Assembly (NCBI GenBank): GCA_002701385.1
Contig: NZVD01000063.1
Location: forward strand, 36,099-100,098
DNA: 64,000 nucleotides
Direction of reading: 5' to 3'
Origin: Rhodopirellula sp.
Lineage (GTDB): Bacteria > Planctomycetota > Planctomycetia > Pirellulales > Pirellulaceae
In this document: positions 1 to 9,007 of the stretch, piece by piece
How positions within the stretch are numbered: the first letter of the stretch is position 1
Layout of the letters: each line of letters opens with the position of its first letter
The notes under the pieces: generated by a model
The model's database searches: none
Seen by the model: the letters and a program-made list of their open reading frames with translations, nothing else
Told to the model about the DNA's origin: nothing
Position numbers and translations under genes: made by a program

Positions 1-109
1 CCTTATGCAGACTTCAAAGGCCTACTATACTTAGCGCCATAAGGTGAATAGAGACTTCGATTGTAAGCTCATTATTCGTAGCGATGAGCGTCTTATTCAC
101 ACACCTTCC
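1..109. other. Upstream region of thrS
   Basis: No gene is supported here. A TATACT hexamer at 26-31 could be a -10 element for thrS, but there is no convincing -35 at the right distance, so this is only a hint. Confidence 0.2.
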
Positions 110-2191
110 ATGACAGATGCAACAACAATGGTAACGATAACGCTCCCAGACGGGTCAACTAAAGAGTACGACAACGAAGTAACACCTGCCCAGGTCGCCA
201 AAGACATCGGCCCCGGCTTAGCCAAGGCTGCTATGGCCGCAGAAGTCGACGGGCAGATTGTAGGCCTCGATTATTTGATTCCAGATGGGAATGAAGCCGC
301 TCTCAAACTCTTTACAAAGAAAGATCCTGAAGCACTGGGGGTGATGCGGCATTCAGCCGCCCATGTCATGGCTCGAGCTATCATGAAACTTTTTCCCGGG
401 GTACAGTTGGCATTTGGCCCGACAATCGACGGCGGGGTTTATTACGACTTTGACTTAGACCATAAGTTAAGTGATGAAGACTTCGAAATGATCGAAGCCG
501 AGATGAAGAAAATCATCAAAGCTGACGAACCTTTCGAAAGGATTGAGGCTAACCGTGAGGAAGCTCTCAATATTGTCAGCGACCTCGGTCAGGAATATAA
601 GGTTGAACATATCCGTGACGGACTGACAGAGCACAGTCAACTTTCGTTTTATCGACAGGGTGAATTCATTGATCTATGTCGTGGCCCCCACATTCCATCT
701 GCTGGCGCGATTGGTGCCTATAAATTGCTCAGTGTCGCAGGAGCCTATTGGAAAGGAGATTCCGATAATCGGCAACTTCAGCGTGTCTACGCGACAGCAT
801 TCTTTGACAAAGCAGGGCTAGACGAACATTTAACAAAAATCGATGAGGCAAAACGTCGCGACCATCGAACCCTCGGCAGGCAACTCGGTCTCTATCATAT
901 TGACGAAATGTCGGGACAGGGATTGATTCTATGGACTCCTAAGGGTTCCGTCATAAGAAAAAAACTGCAGGAATTCATTGAAACTCGCCTGGAGCGACAG
1001 GGATATCATCAGGTCTTCACGCCTCACATCGGGAAGCTAGACCTATACAAGACTTCGGGACACTTCCCCTACTATCAGGAAAGTCAGTATCCCGCCCTGA
1101 TTAATCGTGATTATATGCAAAAGCTGGCGGATGAAGATTGCAGCTTCAGTGATCTTTCCGATGCGATGGCGGAAGGTGAAATCGAAGGTTATCTCCTGAA
1201 ACCAATGAATTGCCCACACCACGTTAAAATTTACGATTCTCAGCAAAGAAGTTACCGCGATCTGCCGATTCGACTTTTTGAATTTGGGACAGTTTATCGT
1301 TGGGAACAATCCGGTGAAATTGGCGGGCTTACACGAGTCCGGGGATTTACTCAGGACGATGCCCACCTATTCTGCACTGAAGATCAGCTGGCGGATGAAT
1401 TGAAGGGTTGCCTTGAGCTGGTTAAACTCGTATTCGCCTCTGTTGGGATGGAAGATTACAGCGTTCGCATAGGCCTGCGTGACAAAGATTCAGATAAATA
1501 CGTTGGTGACCCCCAGGATTGGGATAAGGCTGAAGATGCATGTCGTCAGGCGGCCACTACGCTAGGAAAACCGTTTATCGAAGAAGAGGGTGAAGCAGCA
1601 TTCTATGGGCCTAAAATTGATTTTGTTGTGAACGACTGTCTTGGTAGAAAATGGCAACTAGGGACGGTTCAGGTAGACTACAACCTACCGATTCGTTTTG
1701 ACTTGTCATACATCGGGGCTGACAACCAGCCTCATCGCCCTGTCATGATTCACCGTGCTCCGTTTGGTTCAATGGAGAGATTTATCGGTGTGTTGATTGA
1801 ACACTTTGCCGGAGCGTTTCCTCTCTGGCTCGCACCAGAGCAGGCCCGAGTGGTCGTGGTAAGTCAGAAATTCGAAGAGTATGGTCGGCAGGTTGAAGCT
1901 CAGCTACGTGAAGCCGGCATGCGAGTCAGTGGCGACTACCGCGCCGAAAAGATTGGGGCGAAAATCCGGGATGCTCAACTCGAACTCATCCCTTACATGC
2001 TGATTGTTGGAGGCCGAGAAATGGAAAACGGCGAAGTCAGCATTCGCGACCGAATTGATGGCGATTTAGGCGCGATGTCGGTGGCTGGAGCGATCGCTAA
2101 ATTCGAGGACGAGATTAACAATCGAGTTGTACGCAAGACATTCAGTGGAAGTGCCGGGCTTGTATCGCGTGACGCCCAAAATGAATATTAA
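110..2191 (+). CDS. thrS: Threonyl-tRNA synthetase
   Basis: Charges tRNA-Thr in the cytoplasm. The predicted 693-residue protein opens with a TGS domain (VTITLPDGS near residue 8). The editing-type second domain follows, with the HSAAH motif and CRGPHIPSAG. Next come the class II catalytic core with the Zn-binding motif MNCPHH, and a C-terminal anticodon-binding domain. Between the LYKTSGHFPYY motif and MNCPHH there is an extra segment of about 30 residues compared with E. coli ThrRS as I remember it. The frame is open back to a GTG at 44, but family alignment places the start at ATG 110, or at ATG 128 directly before the TGS domain. No clear Shine-Dalgarno precedes either. The gene heads the thrS-infC-rpmI-rplT-pheST cluster. 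Confidence 0.96.
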   Translation: MTDATTMVTITLPDGSTKEYDNEVTPAQVAKDIGPGLAKAAMAAEVDGQIVGLDYLIPDGNEAALKLFTKKDPEALGVMRHSAAHVMARAIMKLFPGVQLAFGPTIDGGVYYDFDLDHKLSDEDFEMIEAEMKKIIKADEPFERIEANREEALNIVSDLGQEYKVEHIRDGLTEHSQLSFYRQGEFIDLCRGPHIPSAGAIGAYKLLSVAGAYWKGDSDNRQLQRVYATAFFDKAGLDEHLTKIDEAKRRDHRTLGRQLGLYHIDEMSGQGLILWTPKGSVIRKKLQEFIETRLERQGYHQVFTPHIGKLDLYKTSGHFPYYQESQYPALINRDYMQKLADEDCSFSDLSDAMAEGEIEGYLLKPMNCPHHVKIYDSQQRSYRDLPIRLFEFGTVYRWEQSGEIGGLTRVRGFTQDDAHLFCTEDQLADELKGCLELVKLVFASVGMEDYSVRIGLRDKDSDKYVGDPQDWDKAEDACRQAATTLGKPFIEEEGEAAFYGPKIDFVVNDCLGRKWQLGTVQVDYNLPIRFDLSYIGADNQPHRPVMIHRAPFGSMERFIGVLIEHFAGAFPLWLAPEQARVVVVSQKFEEYGRQVEAQLREAGMRVSGDYRAEKIGAKIRDAQLELIPYMLIVGGREMENGEVSIRDRIDGDLGAMSVAGAIAKFEDEINNRVVRKTFSGSAGLVSRDAQNEY

Positions 2192-2337
2192 TGTTCAATT
2201 AGTGGGATAGAGCGTTCCGACTTTTTTAAGTCTGATATTTGCTGTAAGAACTTCCCTTTTACCCACTGATGAATATAAAATTAGCTTAGCGGGATTACTG
2301 TTCCGCACATTTATTTCAACATTCAAAAAGGATATCA
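2192..2337 (+). promoter_or_regulatory. thrS-infC spacer with possible leader hairpins
   Basis: The spacer holds a small hairpin, GACTT/AAGTC at 2219-2223/2228-2232 with a TTTT loop. Outer arms TTAGTGGG/CCCACTGA (2199-2206/2262-2269, one G-U) and GTTC/GAAC could enclose it. It may be a leader structure for infC or a weak attenuator. It does not look like a typical terminator because no U-run follows the outer stem. Confidence 0.25.
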
Positions 2338-2841
2338 ATCATCGACCGCGACAGTACTCGTATTAATGACCAAATTCGTATTTCACCAATTCGAGTCATT
2401 AGTCATGACGGAGAACAGCTTGGGATTATCGAAACTGACCGAGCAAAAGAAATTGCTTCCGAAGCAGGATTAGACCTGGTCGAAGTAGCTCCTAACGAAC
2501 GCCCTCCCGTTTGCCGAATTATGGACTACGGGAAGTATAAATACGAGAAGAAAAAGAAAGCCTCTCGTAATACGTCGCATACCAAGACGAAGGAAGTACG
2601 ATTACGACCTAAAACCGGTGAGCATGATATTCAATTCAAGGTCAACCAGGCTAAGAAGTTCCTGAAACACAAAGACAAGGTTCAGGTTTCGGTACTCTTC
2701 CGTGGGCGTGAAATGGCTCATATCGAAGAAGGCCGTAAGGTCATGAATGACGTACTTGAAGAGCTCGAAGAATTGGGCAAAGTGGAGCAGACTCCACAGC
2801 AACATGGCCGACGCATGATCGCGATGGTCGTGCCCCGCTAA
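2338..2841 (+). CDS. infC: Translation initiation factor IF-3, apparent ATC start
   Basis: IF-3 binds the 30S subunit and proofreads start-codon selection. The frame contains the family N-terminal signature INDQIR, then [27 protein letters not shown] and a lysine-rich linker, followed by the C-terminal domain to a TAA at 2839-2841. The conserved N-terminus lies upstream of the only ATG (2521), and between the in-frame TAG at 2287 and 2521 there is no ATG, GTG or TTG. Two adjacent ATC codons at 2338 and 2341 follow a Shine-Dalgarno AAGGA at 2328-2332 with spacings of 5 and 8 nt. Either gives 166-167 residues, the usual IF-3 length. Rare AUU/AUC starts in infC are the known basis of IF-3 autoregulation, so the same control is inferred. 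An ATG-only call at 2521 would lose about a third of the protein. Confidence 0.93.
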   Translation: MIDRDSTRINDQIRISPIRVISHDGEQLGIIETDRAKEIASEAGLDLVEVAPNERPPVCRIMDYGKYKYEKKKKASRNTSHTKTKEVRLRPKTGEHDIQFKVNQAKKFLKHKDKVQVSVLFRGREMAHIEEGRKVMNDVLEELEELGKVEQTPQQHGRRMIAMVVPR

Positions 2842-2844
2842 GGC

Positions 2845-4185
2845 TTACGTCTTATCACTTGGTGAAATATCACTCGTTGGTGTGCTCAGTATAGATTGAA
2901 GTACTTCCAGAGTTTTCGCCGCCATCGTTTTAGAATCCCGACGCTCTAGTACTGCTGCGCGCCCGCGATTGCCGAGGTCACTTAAGGCCTTACGATCCTG
3001 CAAGATCGCATGCCAGCAAGCTGCCAAGGCTTGAGGGTCATCCGGACGAACCAAATGTCCACCACCGACATCTCCAAGCACTTCTGGAAATGCTCCATGG
3101 TCCGGCAATACTACCGGAACACCGTGTGCCAACGCTTCCAATGCAAACAACCCTTTGGGTTCTTGATAAACGGTCGGGACACAAAGCAAATCTGATTCAT
3201 GCAATAGACCAAGTTTCCCATCGCGATCGACTGTTCCGTAATCTACGAAACAATCATCAAGCCCAGCATCCTTCAGTTTCTGAATCTGTTCTTCCGCAAA
3301 CTGTTGGTTGGTGACTCCACGCCATCCGGCGAAATGAAGACGAATATCATCTGTGTCTGGAAGCTGTTTCAGTTGAATGAATGCATCGACAAGGATATGA
3401 AGGCCTTTTTCCCGAGACATCCGCGCCATGTAACCAATGGTCCTAGGGCGATTCATATCTGTGGTGGCTTTAGTAATATCCTTGGTTTCAATGCCTAGCG
3501 GTACGACGTGAATTCGATCCGCCGGTATCTGCAGCAATTCCATCATGTATTCACGATAGTATTCACTGTGAACTAGAAAACCATCTACGTTCGAGACTAA
3601 GTTTCTGAGGATGTCAATTGCCTGACTTTTGAAGGGCTCGATTAAGTCCTCCAGGAAAATGTCATCTCCCTGTAACGTGACGACGACGGGAAGTCCGAGC
3701 CGCTTCAATTCCGGTATGCAGCCACCGATGAGTAGATTGCTCAGTAAGACGACATCCGGTTTGATGTCACCGCTGAGCCACTTACATAAACGCCGCACTT
3801 CTTTCCGCTGGTTTCCATTGCGACCTTTGAGCATCGAAACCGTTAGGGCTCCTAGTGCTCTGGGGCTGATTTCGAGCCCTTTGGAGGTAGCCATTCTCAA
3901 CAACCAAGGTTTGTCGAGAAAGCGATCGAGGAAAGCTGGAAGATAGCGGAAGAAGAAGATCTTTTGCTGGAGAAAGACGTTGATGCCGCCAAAAAACACC
4001 TGATCGACACTGACATCTTCTTCATCTGTGCGAATCGGAGTGTAGGTGGGGACAAGCAGAGCATCGACCCCCATCTGATTCCACGCTCTGGCTAGCGTGT
4101 TATCGTGCAAACAACTGCCGCAGTACATATTTGCCGCGCCGCTGGTCAGATATGCAATCCGCTTTATGCTCTGTCCATCTCCCAT
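2845..4185 (-). CDS. Family 4 glycosyltransferase
   Basis: A predicted cytoplasmic GT-B fold glycosyltransferase of 446 residues. The N-terminal half begins RIAYLTSGAANMYCGSC. The C-terminal half carries the GT4 nucleotide-sugar site: PLGIETKDI, TIGYMARMSREKG and the EPKGLFALEALAHGVPVV segment with the E-x7-E arrangement. Acceptor and sugar cannot be told; cell-surface polysaccharide or glycolipid synthesis is the usual role. Its stop lies 3 nt from the infC stop on the opposite strand, so the two genes converge. With the next gene it breaks the infC-rpmI linkage seen in many bacteria. Confidence 0.85.
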   Translation of the reverse strand: MGDGQSIKRIAYLTSGAANMYCGSCLHDNTLARAWNQMGVDALLVPTYTPIRTDEEDVSVDQVFFGGINVFLQQKIFFFRYLPAFLDRFLDKPWLLRMATSKGLEISPRALGALTVSMLKGRNGNQRKEVRRLCKWLSGDIKPDVVLLSNLLIGGCIPELKRLGLPVVVTLQGDDIFLEDLIEPFKSQAIDILRNLVSNVDGFLVHSEYYREYMMELLQIPADRIHVVPLGIETKDITKATTDMNRPRTIGYMARMSREKGLHILVDAFIQLKQLPDTDDIRLHFAGWRGVTNQQFAEEQIQKLKDAGLDDCFVDYGTVDRDGKLGLLHESDLLCVPTVYQEPKGLFALEALAHGVPVVLPDHGAFPEVLGDVGGGHLVRPDDPQALAACWHAILQDRKALSDLGNRGRAAVLERRDSKTMAAKTLEVLQSILSTPTSDISPSDKT

Positions 4186-4205
4186 CCACCCAGCTTAATC
4201 AATAA

Positions 4206-4218
4206 GTGCCACCCACTC
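4206..4218. repeat. Dispersed GTGCCACCCACTC repeat, copy 1
   Basis: Exact copy of the 13-mer found again at 4270-4282 and, inverted, at 4477-4489. It lies between the glycosyltransferase start and the membrane-protein stop. Confidence 0.7.
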
Positions 4219-4268
4219 AATCGACGCCCGAAGAAGCTCGAATCCTGCCCACATTTGATACCACATCT

Positions 4269-4323
4269 GGTGCCACCCACTCTTATTGTTCGCGAAAACC
4301 GCCTGAAATGAGTGGGTGTCACC
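4269..4323. repeat. Inverted pair of the GGTGCCACCCACTC repeat
   Basis: Arms GGTGCCACCCACTC at 4269-4282 and GAGTGGGTGTCACC at 4310-4323 are inverted with one mismatch around a 27-nt loop. They can form a long hairpin that touches the stop codon of the membrane-protein gene on -. No U-run follows, so a role as a terminator is unproven; a mobile or REP-like element is possible. Confidence 0.65.
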
Positions 4324-4787
4324 TATCGGGCCGTTTTTGTGTGTGATCGGAGCCATAAGTAGATCAAACTGGCCAGGCCAAGCAAAGAAATGTACCGTAT
4401 GGGCCCTGACTCGAAGATGATCGTCGCAGAAACAATAATCAGTAGCATGTAGCAATGAACAATTGCAGTCCACCAAGAGTGGGTGGCACCGGATGTGCAG
4501 TCGATAGCCCAAACGAGTAGGAATAGATAGTTGAAGTAGATACCATATTCGAATGACATGCCAGTGACGGCTTTCGTATCCTCAATCGTCTGTAAAACGG
4601 CGGCCTGGTGACTCCAATGGTGTACAAAGTGAAAGGCACAAATCACATGGACGATTGCAAAAAGACAGCCACACCGCCATAGATTTTTGAACGTTTTTTG
4701 TCGATTCGCAGGATCGTCAACAAGAAACTGAACGGCGATTGCCGATGCGTAGAAAGCTAGCGAGATCCATATTGTCCAAATGACCAT
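4323..4787 (-). CDS. Small integral membrane protein, function unknown
   Basis: A 154-residue hydrophobic protein with about five predicted membrane spans, near residues 3-20, 40-57, 80-97, 105-123 and 128-146. Short loops are rich in Trp and His (HFVHHWSHQ). I do not recognise a family. The gene is divergent from rpmI and lies in tandem behind no other gene on -. Its middle contains a copy of the GAGTGGGTGGCACC repeat (4477-4490), read as GATHSWW, so the repeat is tolerated in coding sequence. The alternative frame over the same stretch looks like a shadow. Confidence 0.65.
   Translation of the reverse strand: MVIWTIWISLAFYASAIAVQFLVDDPANRQKTFKNLWRCGCLFAIVHVICAFHFVHHWSHQAAVLQTIEDTKAVTGMSFEYGIYFNYLFLLVWAIDCTSGATHSWWTAIVHCYMLLIIVSATIIFESGPIRYISLLGLASLIYLWLRSHTKTAR
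4477..4490. repeat. GAGTGGGTGGCACC repeat inside the membrane-protein gene
   Basis: Exact reverse complement of the 14-mer at 4269-4282. It sits in the coding region between predicted membrane spans 3 and 4. Confidence 0.7.
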
Positions 4788-4923
4788 TTTTCGAGCTCAA
4801 AAAAACCTATTTTGGGGCTTCATCTATTAGATTTACCCCCTTTTGTGAGAGCAAGAACGAGTCTAAAATATTTGATTCCCAGTGGATGTTTTACGTCACC
4901 TAATAAGAAAGTCAAAATAGACG

Positions 4924-5127
4924 ATGCCAAAGCAGAAAACCCACAAGGGAACCAAGAAACGATTCCGTTTGACAGCCAAGGGCAAAGCCAAGCACCGTAG
5001 TGCTGGTACAAGTCACCTGGCTGGAGCTGTCTCCAATAAGCGTAGGCGAAACCTGCGTGGAACGACAGTTCAGGCTACTTGCGATGAGAAAAAAATCGCA
5101 AAAGCACTCAACGGTTACAGCAACTAA
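4924..5127 (+). CDS. rpmI: Ribosomal protein bL35
   Basis: Large-subunit protein of 67 residues, the normal family length. It begins MPKQKTHKGTKKRF and includes the basic HRSAG and KRRRNLRG segments. It is followed after 130 nt by rplT, as in most bacteria. The spacer to the membrane gene (4788-4923) holds no recognisable signal beyond a weak GGGG/CCCC pairing. Confidence 0.96.
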   Translation: MPKQKTHKGTKKRFRLTAKGKAKHRSAGTSHLAGAVSNKRRRNLRGTTVQATCDEKKIAKALNGYSN

Positions 5128-5257
5128 CAGTGCTGTCACCAGTCGCACATTCTTAGTGTTTCCCTAAGATCTGAATTAACTACAACCAATACCAGCCGCG
5201 TGGGCATAGAACGTTCTCAAGAGAGAAGGCCTGACGAGGTAACAAGGAGCGAAAGCT

Positions 5258-5614
5258 ATGAGAACTACATACGGTGCAGCTCGTGCCAAGGCAAAACGCC
5301 GCCTTTTCAAACGAGCCAAGGGAAATCGAGGCGGACGTAAAAACTTACTCCGCACAGTCAAAGAAACAGAAGTACGTTCAGGTGCTTATTCTTATCGTGA
5401 CCGTAAGGTCCGCGCTCGAGACTTCCGACGTCTTTGGATCACTCGTTTGAGTGCTGCCTGTCGAGCTCATGACATGCGATACAGCCAATTCATTCATGGA
5501 TTGAATAAAGCTAACATCCAACTGGATCGTAAGTCACTTAGCGAAATGGCGATTCACGACCCAGCAGGTTTTGAAGCAGTTGTTGACATCGTCAAAGCTG
5601 CTCTCGCCGGCTAA
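5258..5614 (+). CDS. rplT: Ribosomal protein bL20
   Basis: Large-subunit assembly protein of 118 residues, full length. It has the basic N-terminus ([20 protein letters not shown]) and the conserved [16 protein letters not shown] core. Start ATG 5258 follows AAGGAG at 5244-5249 with 8-nt spacing. L20 represses its own operon in several bacteria by binding the leader. The 130-nt spacer before this gene could hold such a site, and it contains the palindrome AGAACGTTCT, but I cannot assign one. Confidence 0.97.
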   Translation: MRTTYGAARAKAKRRLFKRAKGNRGGRKNLLRTVKETEVRSGAYSYRDRKVRARDFRRLWITRLSAACRAHDMRYSQFIHGLNKANIQLDRKSLSEMAIHDPAGFEAVVDIVKAALAG

Positions 5615-5651
5615 CGCCAATCTTCGCACAATGCAGATTGAACCAAACGTT

Positions 5652-5694
5652 CAGGAGAGGAAGTCAGCTAGACTTTGCTCTCCTGTTCTTTTTT
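5652..5694 (+). terminator. Intrinsic terminator between rplT and pheS
   Basis: Stem CAGGAGAG (5652-5659) pairs with CTCTCCTG (5678-5685). An inner stem AAGTC/GACTT (5661-5665/5671-5675) closes a 5-nt loop, and TTCTTTTTT follows. This is strong enough to end the rpmI-rplT transcript. It could also work as an attenuator for pheST, but I see no leader peptide. Confidence 0.85.
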
Positions 5695-5724
5695 AACCCT
5701 CAAATTCCTTTCAGAAACTTCAAT

Positions 5725-6756
5725 ATGGCACTGCAGGAATTTCTCGATCAACTCGAACAACTTGTCTCTGAAGCAGAAACCAATTTTGGTGCTGCCGAAA
5801 GTACTGATGCACTGGAAGAAGCTCGCATCGAATTCCTAGGAGCAAAGAACGGAAAGCTCAAAGCCGTTCAAAAGCTCATGGGGACGGTAGAAAAGCAAGA
5901 CAAGCCAGTTGCAGGTAAGACATTTAATGAAACCAAAGGCCGAATTGAATCCGCCTTTGAAGTTGCACATGCGCGCATTCAGGGTGATGGGAGCGACACC
6001 GAAAGCGACTCGCAATTCGATCCTTCCCTTCCCGGGAGTGGTTTTAAGATTGGTCGAGTTCATCCCATCACTCAGACCATTGAAGAGCTCAAGGACATCA
6101 TGGGCCGGCTCGGATTCTCCACCGTAGATGGACCGGAAATCGAGGACGATTGGCATAACTTTGTTGCACTCAACATCCCGGATGACCACCCGGCTCGGGA
6201 TCCCTTAGAGAACTTCTATCTGGCCACAGCCGAAGCAAATTCCGGTGAGAAAAATCCGGTCGGTTTGTTATTGAGAAGTCAGACGAGTACGGTGCAAATT
6301 CGTGTCATGGAAAAAACGAAGCCTCCGATTCGCATCATCTCGCTGGGACGAGTCTACAGGCCCGATACCGCGGATGCGACTCACTATCCGATGTTCCATC
6401 AAATCGAAGGTTTGATGATCGATACCAACGTTACCATGGCTGACCTCAAAAGCGTCCTGCGTTTGTTTGCGACCAGCTATCTAGGCGACGATGTGACCAT
6501 TCGATTTCGCCCTTCATTCTTCCCTTTCACCGAACCCAGCGTTGAAGCCGACTACTACTGGAATGGCCAATGGATCGAATTTGGTGGTGCCGGTATGGTA
6601 GACCCCAATGTCCTCACCGCGGTCGGCTACGATCCGGAAGAAGTAACCGGATTTGCTTTCGGCCTGGGCGTTGAACGCTTATGTATGCGACGGCATGGGA
6701 TCACCGATATTCGCGAGTTTTACAAAAACGACGTTCGATTCCTTGCTCAGTTTTAA
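5725..6756 (+). CDS. pheS: Phenylalanyl-tRNA synthetase alpha subunit
   Basis: Catalytic subunit of the alpha2-beta2 enzyme that charges tRNA-Phe. The 343-residue product has the N-terminal coiled-coil ([20 protein letters not shown]), then class II motifs: [49 protein letters not shown], and the motif 3 region [18 protein letters not shown]. Start ATG 5725 (MALQEFL) matches the family. The open frame further upstream runs through the terminator and is Phe-rich only because of its T-run. The gene is followed after 60 nt by pheT. Confidence 0.96.
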   Translation: MALQEFLDQLEQLVSEAETNFGAAESTDALEEARIEFLGAKNGKLKAVQKLMGTVEKQDKPVAGKTFNETKGRIESAFEVAHARIQGDGSDTESDSQFDPSLPGSGFKIGRVHPITQTIEELKDIMGRLGFSTVDGPEIEDDWHNFVALNIPDDHPARDPLENFYLATAEANSGEKNPVGLLLRSQTSTVQIRVMEKTKPPIRIISLGRVYRPDTADATHYPMFHQIEGLMIDTNVTMADLKSVLRLFATSYLGDDVTIRFRPSFFPFTEPSVEADYYWNGQWIEFGGAGMVDPNVLTAVGYDPEEVTGFAFGLGVERLCMRRHGITDIREFYKNDVRFLAQF

Positions 6757-6816
6757 TCACCTCCTGTCAGTTATTACCTTTTTATCAGACCGAATTTAAT
6801 CGCCTAAAGTAGTACC

Positions 6817-8853
6817 ATGCTCGTTTCCTGGAATTGGCTTAAACAATACGTTGCTCTCGATATGGATCGTGAAGAGCTGGAGAACCGGCTTGCCATGTCC
6901 GGCCTGAACCATGAGGGCACGGAAACTGTCTTTGATGATCTAGCCATTGACCTCGAGGTCACAAGCAACCGCCCTGATTGCCTCGGCCATATCGGCGTCG
7001 CACGAGAAATCGCTGTACTTTACAACCTACCGCTTTCCATACCCACTCCGGCTCCCATAGCTACGGGCCCAGACGTCAATGCAGACTTCAGCCTGACGAT
7101 CGAATCGCCCGAACTATGCCCTCGTTACACAGGGCGCATCATCCGTGGTGTCACGATTGGTGAGAGTCCTGCCTGGATGCAGGAACAACTCCGGACAGTT
7201 TTTGCGCCGATCAGCAAAGACTGGAAGCCTGTCAACAACGTCGTGGATATCACCAATTACGTACTCATGGAATGCGGGCAGCCGCTCCACGCCTTCGATC
7301 TTGCCAAACTTCAGGGACAACAGATCATTGTCCGAGCGGCTCATGATGGCGAAGAGTTCGAGGCGATTGACCATCACACTTACCAACTAACGCCAGACAT
7401 GTGTGTGATAGCGGACGCTAATCGGCCCGTCGCCATTGCCGGAGTGATGGGTAGTGCCGACAGCGAAGTTAGTGATTCAACGGTCGACGTCCTAATCGAA
7501 TCCGCTGCCTTTTCTTCGATGGCAACACGTGCCACATCTCGAGCTCTCAATCTCCACAGCCCTGCTTCATATCGCTTTGAACGAGCACTCGATCCTGAAG
7601 GCATTGAATGGGCTGCCAATCGAGCGTGCGAACTGGTTCTGGAACATTGTGGTGGGACGCTGGATGAAGGCTGGCTCGATGCCGGCGCAACTGCCTGGTC
7701 ACCGGAGCCCGTTATCATGCGACTATCGCAGGTCGAGAGGATTCTGGGGATTTCGATTGATCGAGAAGAAGTCAAACGCATTCTGCTCGCACTCGGCAAT
7801 ACAGAAACCGCCAGCGATGACGTGTCCCTGACCGTTACGCCACCGACCTGGCGAAGGGATTTAGCCCGCGAGGCGGACCTGCTAGAGGAAATCGCTCGAA
7901 TCCATGGATACGAAAAAATTCCAGAGGATGTCGGCGTTCCAATGGCAGCATCCTTCAAAAGTGATTGGGATCGTGTCGCCGCCAAACTACGTACCACAAT
8001 GACCGCCATCGGCTTTGATGAATCACTAACCGCCAGTGTCGTGCCTAACGAGTGGACACAAGTCTATAGCCCTTGGTCAGAAAAAGCCCCATTGCGAACT
8101 GCCTCGCCAATGCTCAAAGGTGCTGACGCCCTACGAACCAGTCTTGTTCCCAGCCTTCTAGAGGTTCGCCGCATCAATCAATCACTGGCCAACCCCAATG
8201 TAGAATTATTCGAGACGGCAAAAATCTACTTGCCGCAGGACGAAGGGCTTCCGCAGGAACAGTGGACGCTTGGTATTACCAGTGGGCAGGGCTTTGGCCA
8301 TCTCAAGGGAGTCATTGAAACGGTTCTTCAGGCTTTCAAGATTGAAGGCCAGCTTGAAGTGGATTCAACCTCTCAGGATCTTTTACACGCGGATTACAGT
8401 ACCTCGCTTAAATTGAATGGCGAGCATTTTGGATTTCTAGGTGAGGTGAATACAGCGGGCCTTAAATCATTTTCACTTCGAAATCCAGCCACGGTCGCCG
8501 AAATCCGCATGGACTTGCTCGTCCAACATGCCACGCTGATTCCGCAACATTCTCAATTGAGTAACTTCCCGGCTACAACTCGAGACTTAAACATCGTATT
8601 GTCAGAGACGGTACGCTGGGATGCGTTAGCAGCTACCATTCGAAACGCTGTCGAGGCTAGCTTGCTTGAGGATATTACTTATCAGGAAACGTATCGAGAT
8701 CCTGATCGTGACGGGGCGGATGTAAAACGAGTTCTGTTTACTGTGAAACTACGTCGCACGGACCAGACTATGACCAGTGAAGAGGCCGATGCCGTACGTA
8801 GCCAGATCGTTGCGGCCATCGAGGCTGAATTAGGCGGCAAATTGCTTGGTTAA
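6817..8853 (+). CDS. pheT: Phenylalanyl-tRNA synthetase beta subunit, short form
   Basis: A 678-residue partner of PheS, against roughly 790-800 in E. coli. The N-terminus (MLVSWNWLKQYV) passes directly to EVTSNRPDCLGHIGVAREIA. The EMAPII-like tRNA-binding domain normally inserted after residue 40 is therefore absent. Then follow the B3/B4 editing domain (KPVNNVVDITNYVLMECGQP, with SYRFERALDP), the B5 domain (PPTWRRDLAREADLLEEIAR) and the C-terminal FDX-ACB anticodon-binding domain (NFPATTRDLNIVL to the end). No frameshift is visible, so the short form looks like the natural state. Confidence 0.95.
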   Translation: MLVSWNWLKQYVALDMDREELENRLAMSGLNHEGTETVFDDLAIDLEVTSNRPDCLGHIGVAREIAVLYNLPLSIPTPAPIATGPDVNADFSLTIESPELCPRYTGRIIRGVTIGESPAWMQEQLRTVFAPISKDWKPVNNVVDITNYVLMECGQPLHAFDLAKLQGQQIIVRAAHDGEEFEAIDHHTYQLTPDMCVIADANRPVAIAGVMGSADSEVSDSTVDVLIESAAFSSMATRATSRALNLHSPASYRFERALDPEGIEWAANRACELVLEHCGGTLDEGWLDAGATAWSPEPVIMRLSQVERILGISIDREEVKRILLALGNTETASDDVSLTVTPPTWRRDLAREADLLEEIARIHGYEKIPEDVGVPMAASFKSDWDRVAAKLRTTMTAIGFDESLTASVVPNEWTQVYSPWSEKAPLRTASPMLKGADALRTSLVPSLLEVRRINQSLANPNVELFETAKIYLPQDEGLPQEQWTLGITSGQGFGHLKGVIETVLQAFKIEGQLEVDSTSQDLLHADYSTSLKLNGEHFGFLGEVNTAGLKSFSLRNPATVAEIRMDLLVQHATLIPQHSQLSNFPATTRDLNIVLSETVRWDALAATIRNAVEASLLEDITYQETYRDPDRDGADVKRVLFTVKLRRTDQTMTSEEADAVRSQIVAAIEAELGGKLLG

Positions 8854-9007
8854 CCTAAGTCCCCGTCTAGTATCACTCTAATTGGGAATCTGGCGTCTGA
8901 AACTCTCGGGCCGGCGGCCTAACTGATCTTGCCTGAATTGGCAAACTTCATCACAGTACCCTCCCTCTCATCTTTAAGACATTCCCTCTTCCTGTGGGTG
9001 ACATATA

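Noticed and set aside
4195..4512. 105-codon open frame on - overlapping the small membrane-protein gene
   Set aside because: Lies in another frame of the same strand, runs through the repeats, and lacks the membrane-span pattern of the preferred gene.
5631..5724. Phe-rich leader peptide for attenuation of pheST
   Set aside because: The Phe codons come from the terminator T-run in the frame that continues into pheS with no stop. The short ATG frame at 5631 has one Phe only, so it cannot sense Phe-tRNA as a leader would.
7380..8009. 209-codon open frame on - inside pheT
   Set aside because: Ser/Arg-rich composition with no domain; pheT on + is certain and continuous.
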